Assembly: GCF_004405105.1 (NCBI RefSeq)
Contig: NZ_SORW01000052.1
Location: 46,283 to 110,282 of the forward strand
Length of the DNA stretch: 64,000 nucleotides
Reading direction: 5' to 3'
From: Jeotgalibacillus sp. R-1-5s-1
Lineage (GTDB): Bacteria > Bacillota > Bacilli > Bacillales > Jeotgalibacillaceae
Below, one piece after another: positions 52,138 through 62,264 of this stretch (within the stretch, counting starts at the first letter, position 1; each line of letters begins with the position of its first letter). A model generated the notes under the pieces. It was not told the DNA's origin, made no database searches, and worked only from the letters and a program-made list of their open reading frames with translations. The position numbers and the translations under genes are program-made.

Positions 52138-54198
52138 TTACTCACCAAACAATCGGCCGAGCCAGTTTTCATTTTCCTCCTGCTCAATCACCGGTTCTCC
52201 GGGTGGCGCGACTGTATTTCCTTCACAATCCTCCACGGGTTCAGTTGATTCCAGGAAATAAGCCGTGCGCGGTTCATTGCCGCATGATGCAGCATTTAAA
52301 AGACCTGTGTGGGGATCCATCTGAACGGCACGGACACCGGCTGGAGGAACAAAAAATTTCTCCGGCTGCTTCGCATGCGCTTTTTCCATAAAGTCAATCC
52401 AGATCGACTTTGCTGCAGCCTTATCCTCAGACAATGTCAGCTCACGTGCATCATCATATCCGGTCCATACGCCGGCAGTTAACGTAGGTGAATAACCGAT
52501 CATCCATTGATCAGAATTGGTTGTCCCAGATTTTGCTGCGTACTCACGGGTTTTCTGATCCAATAAGGTAATACCGGTCACGGTCGAATAATCATTTAGC
52601 ACAGGGTCAAACGTGCCCGTCAGCATATGTGTCATCACAAACGCGGTCTTCTGATCGAGTGCCTGCTTGTCCTTCTGCTTCTGCTCGTAAATGACTTTTC
52701 CATCCGCATCCTCGATCTTGCGGATTAACACCGGCTCCGTTCTTTTGCCGTCATTGGCGAATACCGAATAGGCATGAATCATTTCAAGCGGCACAACTTC
52801 AGACGTACCGAGTGCTGCAGAAGGCAGTTCAGATACAGGGGTGGACAGTCCGAATCTCTTAGCTTCTTTTTGCAAAACTTCTCCGCCTAAAAACTGGTGC
52901 GCTTTCACCGCATAAATATTATCCGAGATCGCAATCGCCTGAGCGAGCGTAATGGCATCATTAGCAAATTTATGATTAAAATTCAGCGGCGCATATTCAC
53001 TCCTGCCTTCATCATAATAAAAGGTCGTCGGCTCGCTTTTCATTGTCGTAGCAGGCGTGAATCCGCGTTCGAGTGCACCTGTATACAAAATAGGTTTGAT
53101 GGTTGAACCCGGCTGTCTTTTTGCCTGAGTGAAACGGTTAAATGGACTGTTTTCATAATTACGTCCACCTACCATTGCTTTTACATAACCGTTTGAAGGA
53201 TCAATCGCTGCAAAAGCAACCTCAAGCTCAGTCTCAGCGGGCATTCTTTCAGCTACTGTTTCTTCAGCGGTTTTTTGCAGTGTTGAATCCAGTGTCGTAT
53301 AAATTTTAAGACCGCCAAACTTTAAATAGTAAGGCTCCAGTCCCTCGATTTGTTCAAGCTCCTGCCAGACGGCCTCCTGAAAATAAGGTGCAGTCCCGAG
53401 CATTTCAGCAGCAGCGGTCACGGCTACGACAAGCTCCTCTTTCTTCGCCTTTTTTGCCTCGTCAGCTGACAGATCACCATTTTTCTGCATCACAGACAGA
53501 ACAAGTTCCTGTCGTTCCTTCGCCTCGTCGAAATTTTCAAGAGGGGAATAGCCATAAGGGGATTTCGGAACCCCGGCAAGCATCGCAGCCTGGGCGAGCG
53601 TCAAATCCTCAGAAGACACCCCGAAATAATAGCGGCTCGCTGCCTCAATTCCATACATCCCGTGACCGTAATAAATCGTATTCAAATAACCCTCCAGAAT
53701 ATCTTCCTTCTCATAATTCCATTCCAGACGAATCGTGTACAAGGCCTCATTCAGCTTTCTGGTCCACGTTTTATCATGAGTCAAATAAAGATTCCGTGCA
53801 TACTGCTGCGTAATCGTACTCGCACCCTGCACCTTTGCCATGGCTTTAATATCAGCAATCGCTGCGCCGGCAATCCGGGTGAAATCAAACCCTTTATGGT
53901 CATAAAACTTCCGGTCCTCAACAGCAAGCGTCGCCTTGACAACATGAGGCGAAATATCCTCAAGCGGCATCCAGTAACGCTTCTCGCCCGAAGTCCGCTC
54001 ACCAATTATCTCATCATTCGCATCTAGAATCAGCGTAGATTGTGAAACCGCAATCGAAGGCGGACCGGTCGTTTTGGCATAAAAGTAGAGCGCAAGAATC
54101 GTGCCACCCCATAAAAAACTGAACACAAACAGCGTCAGAACAGCTAACTGCAAAATCCTGAAACGCTTCCTCCGCCTTCTTCTCGATATACGACCCAT
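52138..54198 (-). CDS. pbpG: Class A penicillin-binding protein (PbpG/YwhE)
   Basis: A 686-residue bifunctional peptidoglycan synthase. A basic tail and one membrane helix (about 15-40) precede the GT51 transglycosylase domain with catalytic E94 in VEDRKFYDHKGFD and ASTITQQYARNLYL. The transpeptidase domain has the nucleophile S365 in RQPGSTIKP, SDNIYA and KSGTTNSDQW. In B. subtilis PbpG is made in the forespore and helps build the spore wall. The ATG at 54198 has AGGAGG 8 bp upstream. Neighbours ywhD and speE match B. subtilis. Confidence 0.92.
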   Translation of the reverse strand: MGRISRRRRRKRFRILQLAVLTLFVFSFLWGGTILALYFYAKTTGPPSIAVSQSTLILDANDEIIGERTSGEKRYWMPLEDISPHVVKATLAVEDRKFYDHKGFDFTRIAGAAIADIKAMAKVQGASTITQQYARNLYLTHDKTWTRKLNEALYTIRLEWNYEKEDILEGYLNTIYYGHGMYGIEAASRYYFGVSSEDLTLAQAAMLAGVPKSPYGYSPLENFDEAKERQELVLSVMQKNGDLSADEAKKAKKEELVVAVTAAAEMLGTAPYFQEAVWQELEQIEGLEPYYLKFGGLKIYTTLDSTLQKTAEETVAERMPAETELEVAFAAIDPSNGYVKAMVGGRNYENSPFNRFTQAKRQPGSTIKPILYTGALERGFTPATTMKSEPTTFYYDEGRSEYAPLNFNHKFANDAITLAQAIAISDNIYAVKAHQFLGGEVLQKEAKRFGLSTPVSELPSAALGTSEVVPLEMIHAYSVFANDGKRTEPVLIRKIEDADGKVIYEQKQKDKQALDQKTAFVMTHMLTGTFDPVLNDYSTVTGITLLDQKTREYAAKSGTTNSDQWMIGYSPTLTAGVWTGYDDARELTLSEDKAAAKSIWIDFMEKAHAKQPEKFFVPPAGVRAVQMDPHTGLLNAASCGNEPRTAYFLESTEPVEDCEGNTVAPPGEPVIEQEENENWLGRLFGE

Positions 54199-54250
54199 TA
54201 GCCCCACCTCCTGGCGATTTTAAAGTGCTTTTATAGAGTGATTTTTTTGA

Positions 54251-54376
54251 GAGTAGTTAAATAAGAGCAAAGAGTGGTCAAATAACCTTAAAGAGTGGTC
54301 AAATAACTTCAAAGAGTAGTTAAATAACTATAAAAAGTGGTCAAATAATCAAGAAAAGTGGTCTAATGCAAAATGA
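54251..54376 (+). repeat. GAGTGGTCAAATAAC 21-bp array
   Basis: Six units at 54251, 54272, 54293, 54314, 54335 and 54356, exactly 21 bp apart. Cores alternate between GAGTGGTCAAATAAC and GAGTAGTTAAATAA. It lies between the divergent pbpG and speE, 60 bp from an array of another family. Confidence 0.9.
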
Positions 54377-54434
54377 TTTGCTTGTGCATCACTAATTTTT
54401 CGTTCCCTGTTCCGATTTGCAGTTGAATTTCACG

Positions 54435-54560
54435 AAAGTGACCAAGCTGAGGCATAAAGTGTCCAAGTTTAGTTGGAAAGTGACCAAACATACTCTGAAA
54501 GTGACCAAGTATCGACCAAAAGTGTCCAAACTTCCCTTGGAAGTTAACAAACGCACGCCT
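54435..54560 (-). repeat. TTGG(T/A)CAC 21-bp array, inverted
   Basis: On the plus strand AAAGTG(A/T)CCAA units lie at 54435, 54456, 54477, 54498, 54519 and 54540, exactly 21 bp apart. The reverse complement is the family seen at 28582 and 35315. The alternating base runs A, T, A, A, T, then a decayed unit. Confidence 0.9.
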
Positions 54561-54573
54561 CCGCTTTTCGTGA

Positions 54574-54695
54574 TGTCTAGCTGCGGCGACTAGCCCCTCG
54601 AGGTCATAAGTCAAAGCTGAACGAGGGCGAAGATCAGCCCTCTTTTCATCTTCGCCTTATGTTTGTCGGGGCTGGACGAGTCGCCTCCACTTTTC
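54574..54695 (+). repeat. GC-rich element, close copy of 23021-23140
   Basis: Almost identical to 23021-23140 across ~120 bp. The end stem is GGCGACT-AGCCCC / GGGGCT-(5 nt)-AGTCGCC, whereas the other copy has T:A at the third pair. Flanked by TGATGTCTAGCT and CCTCCACTTTTC. Confidence 0.85.
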
Positions 54696-54848
54696 CTGAT
54701 GTCCAGCTCCGGTTCGCAGCGGCTAGTGCGCTTCCCTCAGCTCATTTCGATAAGTCAACATCAGCTCCCTGCGTTCGCTGTGTTTCCTTTATCTTAATCG
54801 CTTCAGTCCACCGCATACGCCGCTAAACGCGAACCTCCGCTTTTCGGA
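54696..54848 (+). repeat. Related GC-rich element with the same ends
   Basis: It starts TGATGTCCAGCTCCGG and ends CCTCCGCTTTTC, the same boundaries as the preceding element. The end stem is GGTTCGCAGCGGC pairing with GCCGCTAAACGCGAACC. The interior is unrelated, so two elements stand in tandem. Confidence 0.7.
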
Positions 54849-54895
54849 ATAGTATGAGCCTGTTTTCACCTTTTTAAACATCCTCAAAAAATAGC

Positions 54896-54923
54896 TTGAA
54901 TTCTGTGTATTTTTCTCTATACT
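54896..54923 (+). promoter_or_regulatory. Candidate speEB promoter
   Basis: TTGAAT and TATACT separated by 16 bp, about 140 bp before the speE start codon. Confidence 0.5.
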
Positions 54924-55060
54924 TTTTCTCATGTGTGTTTTAATTTTTTGTGTTGTGGAAAACACGAAACGATGTTGCTGATAGACTCGGAAAACGATTG
55001 AAATAAAGGTGCTGCTTACTGGCAGGGCAAACGATATGGATCATAAAGGAGATATGCAAA

Positions 55061-55891
55061 ATGGCTGGATTCTGGTTTACAGAAAAGCAAACAGAGAATT
55101 TCGGAATTACGATGAAGGTGAAGCAGACGCTTCATACGGAACAGACTGACTTCCAACTGCTTGAAATGGCTGAAACGGAAGAGTGGGGCAATATGCTGTT
55201 TCTTGACGGCATGGTCATGACTTCACAAAAAGATGAGTTCGTTTACCACGAAATGGTGGCGCACGTTCCATTATTTACGCACCCGAACCCTGAGAATGTA
55301 CTCGTTGTTGGCGGTGGAGACGGCGGCGTGATCCGTGAAGTGCTGAAGCACCCATCTGTAAAGAAAGCGACGCTGGTTGAAATTGATGGAAAGGTAATCG
55401 AGTATTCGAAGAAATACCTTCCTGAGATTGCAGGCGATCTTGAAAATGAGCGTGTTGAAGTGATCGTAGGCGACGGATTTATGCACATTGCTGAAAGTGA
55501 AAACGTGTATGACGTAATCATGGTTGATTCTACTGAGCCTGTTGGACCGGCAGTAAACCTGTTTACAAAAGGATTCTACTCAGGTATTTCAAAAGCGCTG
55601 AAGGAAGACGGCATCTTTGTTGCGCAGTCTGACAATCCTTGGTTTAAAGCGGATTTGATCAAACAGGTCATGAGTGATGTGAAGGAAATTTTCCCGATCA
55701 CACGCCTTTACACAGCGAATATCCCAACGTACCCAAGCGGTCTATGGGCGTTTACACTTGGCTCTAAAAAGCATGACCCGTTAAAAGTGGCGGAAGAGCG
55801 TTTCCACGAAATCGACACGAAATACTACACGAAAGAGCTTCACAATGCTTCATTCGTGCTGCCGAAATTCGTGAAGGATTTAACGGAATAA
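55061..55891 (+). CDS. speE: Polyamine aminopropyltransferase (spermidine synthase)
   Basis: A 276-residue enzyme that transfers aminopropyl from decarboxylated SAM to putrescine. The nucleotide-binding motif is [13 protein letters not shown] and the catalytic aspartate lies in [19 protein letters not shown] lies 9 bp before the ATG. speB follows after 13 bp. Together they make putrescine from agmatine and then spermidine, as in B. subtilis ywhF-ywhG. Confidence 0.94.
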   Translation: MAGFWFTEKQTENFGITMKVKQTLHTEQTDFQLLEMAETEEWGNMLFLDGMVMTSQKDEFVYHEMVAHVPLFTHPNPENVLVVGGGDGGVIREVLKHPSVKKATLVEIDGKVIEYSKKYLPEIAGDLENERVEVIVGDGFMHIAESENVYDVIMVDSTEPVGPAVNLFTKGFYSGISKALKEDGIFVAQSDNPWFKADLIKQVMSDVKEIFPITRLYTANIPTYPSGLWAFTLGSKKHDPLKVAEERFHEIDTKYYTKELHNASFVLPKFVKDLTE

Positions 55892-55904
55892 GGAGGCACC
55901 TGCT

Positions 55905-56777
55905 GTGAAATTTGATGAGCAGTATTCAGGTAACGTATTTATTAAAAGTCACCCGAGTTATGAAGAGAGCCAGGCAGTCATCTACGGTATGCCGATGGAC
56001 TGGACCGTCAGCTACCGTCCAGGCTCCCGTTTTGGCCCGGCCCGCATCCGTGAAGTTTCAATTGGTCTCGAAGAATACAGCCCGTATCTCGACCGCGAGC
56101 TGGATGACGTTAAATATTTCGATGCAGGGGATATTCCGCTGCCATTCGGAAACCCGTATAAGAGTATTGACTTAATCGAAAAGTATCTCGACACCCTTTT
56201 TAAGGATGGGAAATTCCCATTAGGTATGGGTGGGGAGCACCTTGTATCGTGGCCGGTGATGAAGGCTGCGGCGAAAAAATATAAGGACCTCGCGATTATT
56301 CACATGGATGCCCACACCGACCTTCGCACGGATTATGAAGGAGAGGAGCTGTCACACTCCACACCAATCCGCAAAATCGCCGAGCATATCGGACCGAACA
56401 ACGTCTATTCATTCGGTATCCGTTCAGGCATGAAAGAAGAATTCGAGTGGGCAAAAGAAAATGGCATGCACATTTCAAAATTTGACGTACTTGAGCCATT
56501 AAAAGAAATCTTGCCAACCCTTGCAGAACGTCCAGTTTATGTCACAATCGACATCGACGTACTTGATCCGGCTCACGCACCTGGAACAGGCACAGTGGAC
56601 GCTGGCGGAATCACATCACGTGAACTCCTCGCATCCATTCACGCCATTGCAGGATCAGACGTCAACGTCATCGGAGCCGACCTCGTAGAAGTCGCACCCG
56701 TCTACGACAACTCAGAACAAACAGCCAACACAGCCAGCAAACTCCTACGCGAAATGTTGCTTGGATTTGTAAAATAA
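55905..56777 (+). CDS. speB: Agmatinase
   Basis: A 290-residue ureohydrolase that splits agmatine into putrescine and urea. Manganese ligands are in GGEHLVSWPV, HMDAHTDLR and TIDIDVLDPAHAPGTGT. AAGGAGG lies 8-9 bp before the start. The first codon is GTG (GTGAAATTTGAT). It forms an operon with speE and ends at a terminator. Confidence 0.94.
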   Translation: MKFDEQYSGNVFIKSHPSYEESQAVIYGMPMDWTVSYRPGSRFGPARIREVSIGLEEYSPYLDRELDDVKYFDAGDIPLPFGNPYKSIDLIEKYLDTLFKDGKFPLGMGGEHLVSWPVMKAAAKKYKDLAIIHMDAHTDLRTDYEGEELSHSTPIRKIAEHIGPNNVYSFGIRSGMKEEFEWAKENGMHISKFDVLEPLKEILPTLAERPVYVTIDIDVLDPAHAPGTGTVDAGGITSRELLASIHAIAGSDVNVIGADLVEVAPVYDNSEQTANTASKLLREMLLGFVK

Positions 56778-56781
56778 AACG

Positions 56782-56813
56782 CTAAACTGTCCTGATCATC
56801 AGGGCAGTTTTTC
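56782..56813 (+). terminator. speEB terminator
   Basis: AAACTGTCCTGAT / ATCAGGGCAGTTTTT hairpin. Confidence 0.88.
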
Positions 56814-56846
56814 TAATGAAAAGCAGAGGCAACTCGTCCAGCAGGT

Positions 56847-56970
56847 TTATTTGCCAACTCTTTGAGGTTATTTGCCAACTTATTCCGATTATTCAACAAC
56901 TCTTTTGCTTTATTTGACAACTTTCCTAAGTTATTTAACAACTTAACCTCATTATTAAACAACTCTCACG
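56847..56970 (-). repeat. GAGTGGTCAAATAAC-family 21-bp array, inverted
   Basis: Plus-strand units TTATTTGCCAACT, TTATTTGACAACT, TTATTTAACAACT and similar start at 56847, 56868, 56889, 56910, 56931 and 56952, exactly 21 bp apart. The reverse complement AGTTGTCAAATAA differs by one base from the core at 32432 and 54251. The remaining part of the speB-ywiB gap (56971-57154) shows no other feature. Confidence 0.88.
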
Positions 56971-57154
56971 AAAAATCCTGGCCCTCCCCATCGGAGCTAG
57001 ACAGCGGGAAGGACGGTTCCGGCACGGTTCTATACGAACACAACAATTTCCCTGAAAAATCCATCCCTACCTTTCCTCCACTTCACATTGCATTTTCAAG
57101 CATTCCTTTCTATAATAGTAAGGTTAATAATTCGGACGAAACGGAGTGAGACCA

Positions 57155-57589
57155 GTGGAAAACTCGACACCCGTATCCATTCACCTCACCACGGTGATTA
57201 CCCAGCCGGACGGCTCAAAAGAAGCACTATCCTTCCGCTCAGAAGGCGAATGGATTCAAAAAAACGATATTCACTATTTAAAATACGATGAAACTCAGGA
57301 AGCCGGAACAGTCCGTACCATTGTAAAAATGGAAGAAGACAGTGCCGTTATCCTGAGAAGCGGTGCTTTGAAAATGCGGCTTGCCTTCAGACGGGGCGAT
57401 AAAATGATGAGCTCCTATGAGAGCGAGTACGGCACGCTATCCATGATCACAGATACAAAAATTTATACCCATACAACACCAGGCTCAGAAAAGGGCCGTT
57501 TTCATATTCGATACGGACTCGAAATGCAGGGCAGCAGCGTCGGTTCTTATGATATGACGATTGATTACAAGGAGGCAGCACAGGGATGA
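57155..57589 (+). CDS. ywiB: YwiB family DUF1934 protein
   Basis: A 144-residue cytoplasmic protein of the DUF1934 family, a calycin-like beta barrel ([34 protein letters not shown]). The molecular role is unknown. A GTG start at 57155 has CGGAG 8 bp upstream. Its stop overlaps the argS start (ATGA), so it is translationally coupled to argS, as in B. subtilis ywiB-argS. Confidence 0.82.
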   Translation: MENSTPVSIHLTTVITQPDGSKEALSFRSEGEWIQKNDIHYLKYDETQEAGTVRTIVKMEEDSAVILRSGALKMRLAFRRGDKMMSSYESEYGTLSMITDTKIYTHTTPGSEKGRFHIRYGLEMQGSSVGSYDMTIDYKEAAQG

Positions 57590-59256
57590 CCATTGCAATT
57601 GAAATTCAGGAAAAGTTAAAGCAGGAAATTAAGGATGCCGTTTTAAAAGCGGGATTGGCAACAGAAGATCAGCTTCCCGAGGTGATTTTAGAAACGCCTA
57701 AGGATAAAGCAAACGGAGATTTCTCTACGAATATGGCGATGCAGCTTGCGCGTGTTGCGAAAAAAGCACCTCGCCAGATTGCTACAGAACTCGTTGAAAA
57801 CTTTGATCAGTCTAAGGCGTCGATTCAAAAGGTCGATATTGCCGGACCTGGTTTTATCAACTTTTACATGGATAATTCTTACCTGACTGACTTGATTCCA
57901 GCAATCCTGACAGCAGGAGACGCTTACGGTGAAACAAATACAGGAAAAGGTGAAAAGGTTCAGGTTGAGTTTGTATCAGCGAACCCGACAGGCGATCTTC
58001 ACCTTGGACATGCACGCGGGGCATCTGTAGGTGATTCACTATGTAACGTACTCTCAAAAGCAGGCTACGATGTTACGCGTGAATATTATATTAATGACGC
58101 CGGCAATCAGATTCACAACCTGGCAAAATCAGTGGAAGCCCGCTATTTCCAGGCGCTCGGCAAGGATATGGAAATGCCTGAGGACGGCTATCACGGTGCT
58201 GATATTATCGGTATCGCCAATACGCTGGCAGAAGAGTTCGGTGATAAGTACGTTCAGGCATCTGAAGAAGAGCGCTACGAATTTTTCCGTGAATACGGTT
58301 TAAAATACGAGCTCAAAAAACTGCAGGATGATCTTGAAGCATTCCGCGTTCCTTTTGATGTATGGTACTCAGAAACGTCTCTTTATACGAGCGGTAAAAT
58401 CGATGACGCGCTTAAAGTGTTAAAGGCGAATGGGCACGTTTATGAAGAGGACGGTGCGACGTGGTTCCGTTCAACTGAGCTTGGCGATGATAAGGATCGC
58501 GTGCTGATTAAGAATGACGGATCTTACACATATCTGACACCTGACCTTGCTTATCACCGTGATAAGTTTGAGCGTGGTTTTAAGAAAGTCATCAATATCT
58601 GGGGAGCCGATCACCACGGGTACATTCCTCGTATGAAGGCGGCTGTTGAGGCACTTGGCTACAACCGTGATGATCTTGAGGTGGAAGTCATCCAGATGGT
58701 TCAGCTGTATAAAGACGGCGAAAAGATGAAGATGAGTAAGCGTACGGGTAAAGCCGTGACGATGCGTGAGCTTGTTGACGAGGTTGGTCTTGATGCCGTG
58801 CGCTACTTCTTTGCGATGAGAAGCGGTGATTCACACATGGACTTTGACCTTGATCTTGCTGTTTCACAGTCAAACGAAAATCCGGTTTACTATGCTCAAT
58901 ATGCGCATGCCCGTATTTGCAGCATTCTTCGCCAGGCTGAGGAAAATGGTTTCAGCTTTGCAGATCAGGCGGACGTGTCACTGATTGGCACGGAAAAAGA
59001 AATCGATCTTCTGAAAAAGCTTGGGGAATTCCCGCAGGTTGTCGGTTCAGCTGCTGAGATGCGTACGCCTCACCGTGTGGCCACGTATATTAACGAGCTT
59101 GCTTCTGCGTTCCACAGTTTCTACAATGCGAATAAAGTACTTGACCCTGAAGCACCTGAGCTGACAAAAGCACGTCTGAACCTGATTCAGGCTGTGCGCC
59201 AGACGATCAGCAATGCATTAAAGCTGATTGGTGTTGCGGCTCCTGAGAAAATGTAA
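57586..59256 (+). CDS. argS: Arginyl-tRNA synthetase
   Basis: A 556-residue class I synthetase that charges tRNA-Arg. An N-terminal additional domain (about 1-110) is followed by the HIGH motif in [19 protein letters not shown], the KMSKR motif in [14 protein letters not shown], and a C-terminal anticodon-binding helical domain. Length fits the Bacillus enzyme. The ATG overlaps the ywiB stop by 4 bp. Confidence 0.96.
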   Translation: MTIAIEIQEKLKQEIKDAVLKAGLATEDQLPEVILETPKDKANGDFSTNMAMQLARVAKKAPRQIATELVENFDQSKASIQKVDIAGPGFINFYMDNSYLTDLIPAILTAGDAYGETNTGKGEKVQVEFVSANPTGDLHLGHARGASVGDSLCNVLSKAGYDVTREYYINDAGNQIHNLAKSVEARYFQALGKDMEMPEDGYHGADIIGIANTLAEEFGDKYVQASEEERYEFFREYGLKYELKKLQDDLEAFRVPFDVWYSETSLYTSGKIDDALKVLKANGHVYEEDGATWFRSTELGDDKDRVLIKNDGSYTYLTPDLAYHRDKFERGFKKVINIWGADHHGYIPRMKAAVEALGYNRDDLEVEVIQMVQLYKDGEKMKMSKRTGKAVTMRELVDEVGLDAVRYFFAMRSGDSHMDFDLDLAVSQSNENPVYYAQYAHARICSILRQAEENGFSFADQADVSLIGTEKEIDLLKKLGEFPQVVGSAAEMRTPHRVATYINELASAFHSFYNANKVLDPEAPELTKARLNLIQAVRQTISNALKLIGVAAPEKM

Positions 59257-59262
59257 GGAATC

Positions 59263-59307
59263 AAAAAGACTGGATAGACGCTTTGCGTTTTATCCAGTCT
59301 TTTTTTG
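59263..59307 (+). terminator. ywiB-argS terminator
   Basis: AAAAAGACTGGATA / TATCCAGTCTTTTTTT hairpin around an internal GACGC/GCGTT loop. Confidence 0.9.
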
Positions 59308-59438
59308 TGTATTGATGTTAAAATCCTGACCCTTTCTGTCACAAGGCATCTACGGTCGGGCCTATCCCTTTCATGTGATCAGTTCTTTATTTTGCAAAGG
59401 TTGTACTTGACCAGGTTAACGACTCAGCGCCATCTTCT

Positions 59439-61172
59439 TTAAGCAATTTTAAACTCTGCAACAATTTCACTCAGTTCCTCTGCCATGTGAGAGAGGGCAG
59501 CTGAGCTGGCTGCTACTTCTTCCATTGAAGCGCTTTGTTCTTCTGATGCTGCAGCGATCGACTGTGATTCGGCGGAAGAATGTTCGATCATTTCGGTTGT
59601 TTTGGCAGTTGTCTCAACCATCAAAGCGGTGCGCTGATCAAGCTCTGTCACAGAATTCAGTACGTTTCTTGCTGCTTCTGAAATCACCGCAGATGCGCTT
59701 TCAATCTCATTAAAGCTTTCACCTGTTAAATACATGGCTTCCATTCCTGCTGAAACAGAAGATTCGCCTTCGCTCATATACTTAACAGATTCCTGAATGC
59801 CGGTCTGGATTTCAAAAATCAGTTCCTGTATCTGAGAAGTGGATCGACTGGATTGCTCGGCAAGCTTTCTGATTTCGTCTGCGACTACTGCGAAGCCTTT
59901 CCCATGTTCTCCGGCACGTGCTGCTTCAATGGCTGCATTCAGCGCAAGAAGGTTCGTCTGCTCAGCAACTGCTGTAATGAGTGAAACAATATTTCCGATT
60001 TGCTCAGACTTCCCACCGAGCTGCTGAATCGCACCTGATGCTCTCTTTGAGGTTTCCTGAATATCGTTCATTTTTACTTCTGTATTTAAAACCCGCTCTT
60101 TACCTTCAGCAACTTTTAATGCCGTTGTTTCGGTCGATTCCCCTGCTGAAACAAGGTGGTTTTTAATCGTACTGATTCCTTCTGAAATGCCATATACCGT
60201 TTCCTGAGAGGATGCAGCCTGTTCTGTTTGTGTTTCGGCGTTTTCGGAAATCAGCTGAATTGATCCAGCGATCTGTTCAGTTGCCCGGTTTGTTTCCTCG
60301 GCACTTGCTGATAATTCTTCAGATGAAGCAGCCAGTGTATGTGAAACCTGCTGAATCCGCTGGATCATTGCGTTCAGGTTATCTTTCATTTTAACAAGAC
60401 TTGCACCAAGTTCTCCGATTTCATCCTTGCGGTTAAATGCTGCAAAGGATCCGGTCAGATCATTTTCACTTAAACGGTTCAGTTGATTTTTAACAGCAAC
60501 AATCGGTTTAGAAAGATGATTAGATAACAAGATAATTAACACTGCACCAATGATCAGTGATGCCCCAATGGTCCAGCCGATCATCCACAGGATGCTGTTG
60601 GATTCTGCGTTGAAATCCTCCATATAAGATCCTGCAGTAACAACCCAACCCCAGTTCGGATCAAGTTCGTTATACATGATTTTTTCTCCGATACGGTCTG
60701 AATCTGGGAATGCCCATGAATAAGTAACAAAGCCGCCACCGTTTTGAGCTGTTTCAATTTGCTCTTGAACGAAGTAGCTGCCATCAACATCCTGAACATC
60801 TAATACGTTTTCACCTTCAAGAGATGGATGGGCAATCTCATTTCCCTGTTCATCGAGAACGACAAAATATCCGTTTTCACCAAGGTCAACCGGGTTCATA
60901 TTTGGTCTAGTTCCGTCTGCCTGTATTTCTCCAAGTAAATATGTTTTGACCTGTTCCTGAGCTTCTTCAAGCGTAATTTCTCCTGCATCAACCTGCTGCT
61001 GATAGCCGTCAATCATTTGAATCGCCATCGTTACAGCATTTTTAATCATCGTCTGTCCTGAAGCATCCAGACTGTTTTTGGCTGATAAATAGCTGATGGA
61101 ACCGATCACGAGTCCCGGAATCACCAACAGAATAAATGAAATACTTAATAACTTACCCCTGACACTCCGCAT
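59439..61172 (-). CDS. Methyl-accepting chemotaxis protein with Cache sensor
   Basis: A 577-residue chemoreceptor. Two membrane helices (about 7-27 and 192-214) bracket an extracellular Cache-type domain ([29 protein letters not shown]). A HAMP domain (about 215-268) follows, then the signalling coiled coil with the conserved tip [22 protein letters not shown]. Cache sensors bind small molecules such as organic acids or amino acids; the ligand is unknown. AAAGGAG lies about 10 bp before the ATG. It is a single-gene unit. Confidence 0.9.
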   Translation of the reverse strand: MRSVRGKLLSISFILLVIPGLVIGSISYLSAKNSLDASGQTMIKNAVTMAIQMIDGYQQQVDAGEITLEEAQEQVKTYLLGEIQADGTRPNMNPVDLGENGYFVVLDEQGNEIAHPSLEGENVLDVQDVDGSYFVQEQIETAQNGGGFVTYSWAFPDSDRIGEKIMYNELDPNWGWVVTAGSYMEDFNAESNSILWMIGWTIGASLIIGAVLIILLSNHLSKPIVAVKNQLNRLSENDLTGSFAAFNRKDEIGELGASLVKMKDNLNAMIQRIQQVSHTLAASSEELSASAEETNRATEQIAGSIQLISENAETQTEQAASSQETVYGISEGISTIKNHLVSAGESTETTALKVAEGKERVLNTEVKMNDIQETSKRASGAIQQLGGKSEQIGNIVSLITAVAEQTNLLALNAAIEAARAGEHGKGFAVVADEIRKLAEQSSRSTSQIQELIFEIQTGIQESVKYMSEGESSVSAGMEAMYLTGESFNEIESASAVISEAARNVLNSVTELDQRTALMVETTAKTTEMIEHSSAESQSIAAASEEQSASMEEVAASSAALSHMAEELSEIVAEFKIA

Positions 61173-61336
61173 ACGAAAACGCTCCTTTTATATAATCTAA
61201 ATCTAATATCGGATTTTAATGAGACTTTTTAACTACTAAATTGTAAAATTATTTAGTTCTTCTAAGAAATTATTTTTTGGATAGAAAGGTTTTTTGATTA
61301 CAGAGAAAGAAGAATAAAAGCACAGGAGGCGAGCTC

Positions 61337-62263
61337 ATGAATATTTTAACGAAGCATTTATCAAAGGATCAGAAAATCGCGATAAACTTATACATACAGC
61401 GTGACGCAAGACATGTGGAGCGTGCGTTTCATCAGTTCAGACAGGGGGAAGGATCACACGAAGCCGTTATTCATGAACTTGAGTCCTATCAGAATGAAGA
61501 TGGAGGGTTTGGCCATGCGCTTGAAGCGGACAGCCGTCTGATTGACTCGACTGTTCTGGATACAACGGTCGCGCTGCAGTATTTAATGCAGTTGCCGATT
61601 GAAGCCGATCACCCTATGGTTGTAAAAGCCTTGCATTATTTAATTGTTCAATATGACCGGGACAGAAAGCTGTTTCCGATTGTCCCGGCAACAGTGAATC
61701 ATGTTCCAAGGGCACCATGGTGGAATGTCAATGAGGAGACAGGTGAGACAGGATTTGAGCGGATTCCGGGTAATCCGGGAGCTGAAATTCTGGGCTATCT
61801 GCATCGTTGCAGAAGTCACATATCAGATGTCATCACAGCAGATCTTGAAGAAGCCATGACTGTGCGCCTTCACGCAATTGACAAGTGGGACATGCATGAA
61901 ATCCAGTGTTATTACCGTCTGGCGGAGCTTACACACAAGGTGGAGCTGCGGGATCAGATTATACAAAAAATAGCGGCTCAGGCTCATACAGCTTTTACAA
62001 AAACGTCTGAAGAGTGGCAGGGATACGGGCTTCAGCCTTTAAAAATCGTTCAGAGAACGCAGTCACCTCTATATTCCGTCATGGAAGATCTCGTGGAGGA
62101 AAATGCCCGCTGGTATGCAGGTCAGCTGACAAAAGAGGGTTACTGGAATCCATCCTGGGAATGGGGGCAGTACCCGGTTGAGTGGGAACAGGCAAAGAGG
62201 GACTGGAGGAGCTATCTGACGGTGAATGCGTGTCACCCACCACATTATTTGTTAGGAGAATAA
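61337..62263 (+). CDS. Terpene-cyclase/prenyltransferase-fold protein, unknown
   Basis: A 308-residue soluble protein not assigned to a characterised family. ESYQNEDGGFGHALEADSRLIDSTVLDTTVALQYL resembles the QxxDGGFG repeats of prenyltransferase and terpene-cyclase alpha/alpha barrels. WNPSWEWGQYPVEWEQAKRDW near the C-terminus is tryptophan-rich. CAGGAGG lies 8-9 bp before the ATG. The next gene, an AAA ATPase, starts one base after its stop, so they are expressed together. No enzymatic activity can be inferred. Confidence 0.65.
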   Translation: MNILTKHLSKDQKIAINLYIQRDARHVERAFHQFRQGEGSHEAVIHELESYQNEDGGFGHALEADSRLIDSTVLDTTVALQYLMQLPIEADHPMVVKALHYLIVQYDRDRKLFPIVPATVNHVPRAPWWNVNEETGETGFERIPGNPGAEILGYLHRCRSHISDVITADLEEAMTVRLHAIDKWDMHEIQCYYRLAELTHKVELRDQIIQKIAAQAHTAFTKTSEEWQGYGLQPLKIVQRTQSPLYSVMEDLVEENARWYAGQLTKEGYWNPSWEWGQYPVEWEQAKRDWRSYLTVNACHPPHYLLGE

Positions 62264-62264
62264 T

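Noticed and set aside
55243-55521. Antisense open frames inside speE and similar long shadows in other conserved genes
   Set aside because: They lie entirely inside well-supported genes in another frame and have no start signals or recognisable domains.
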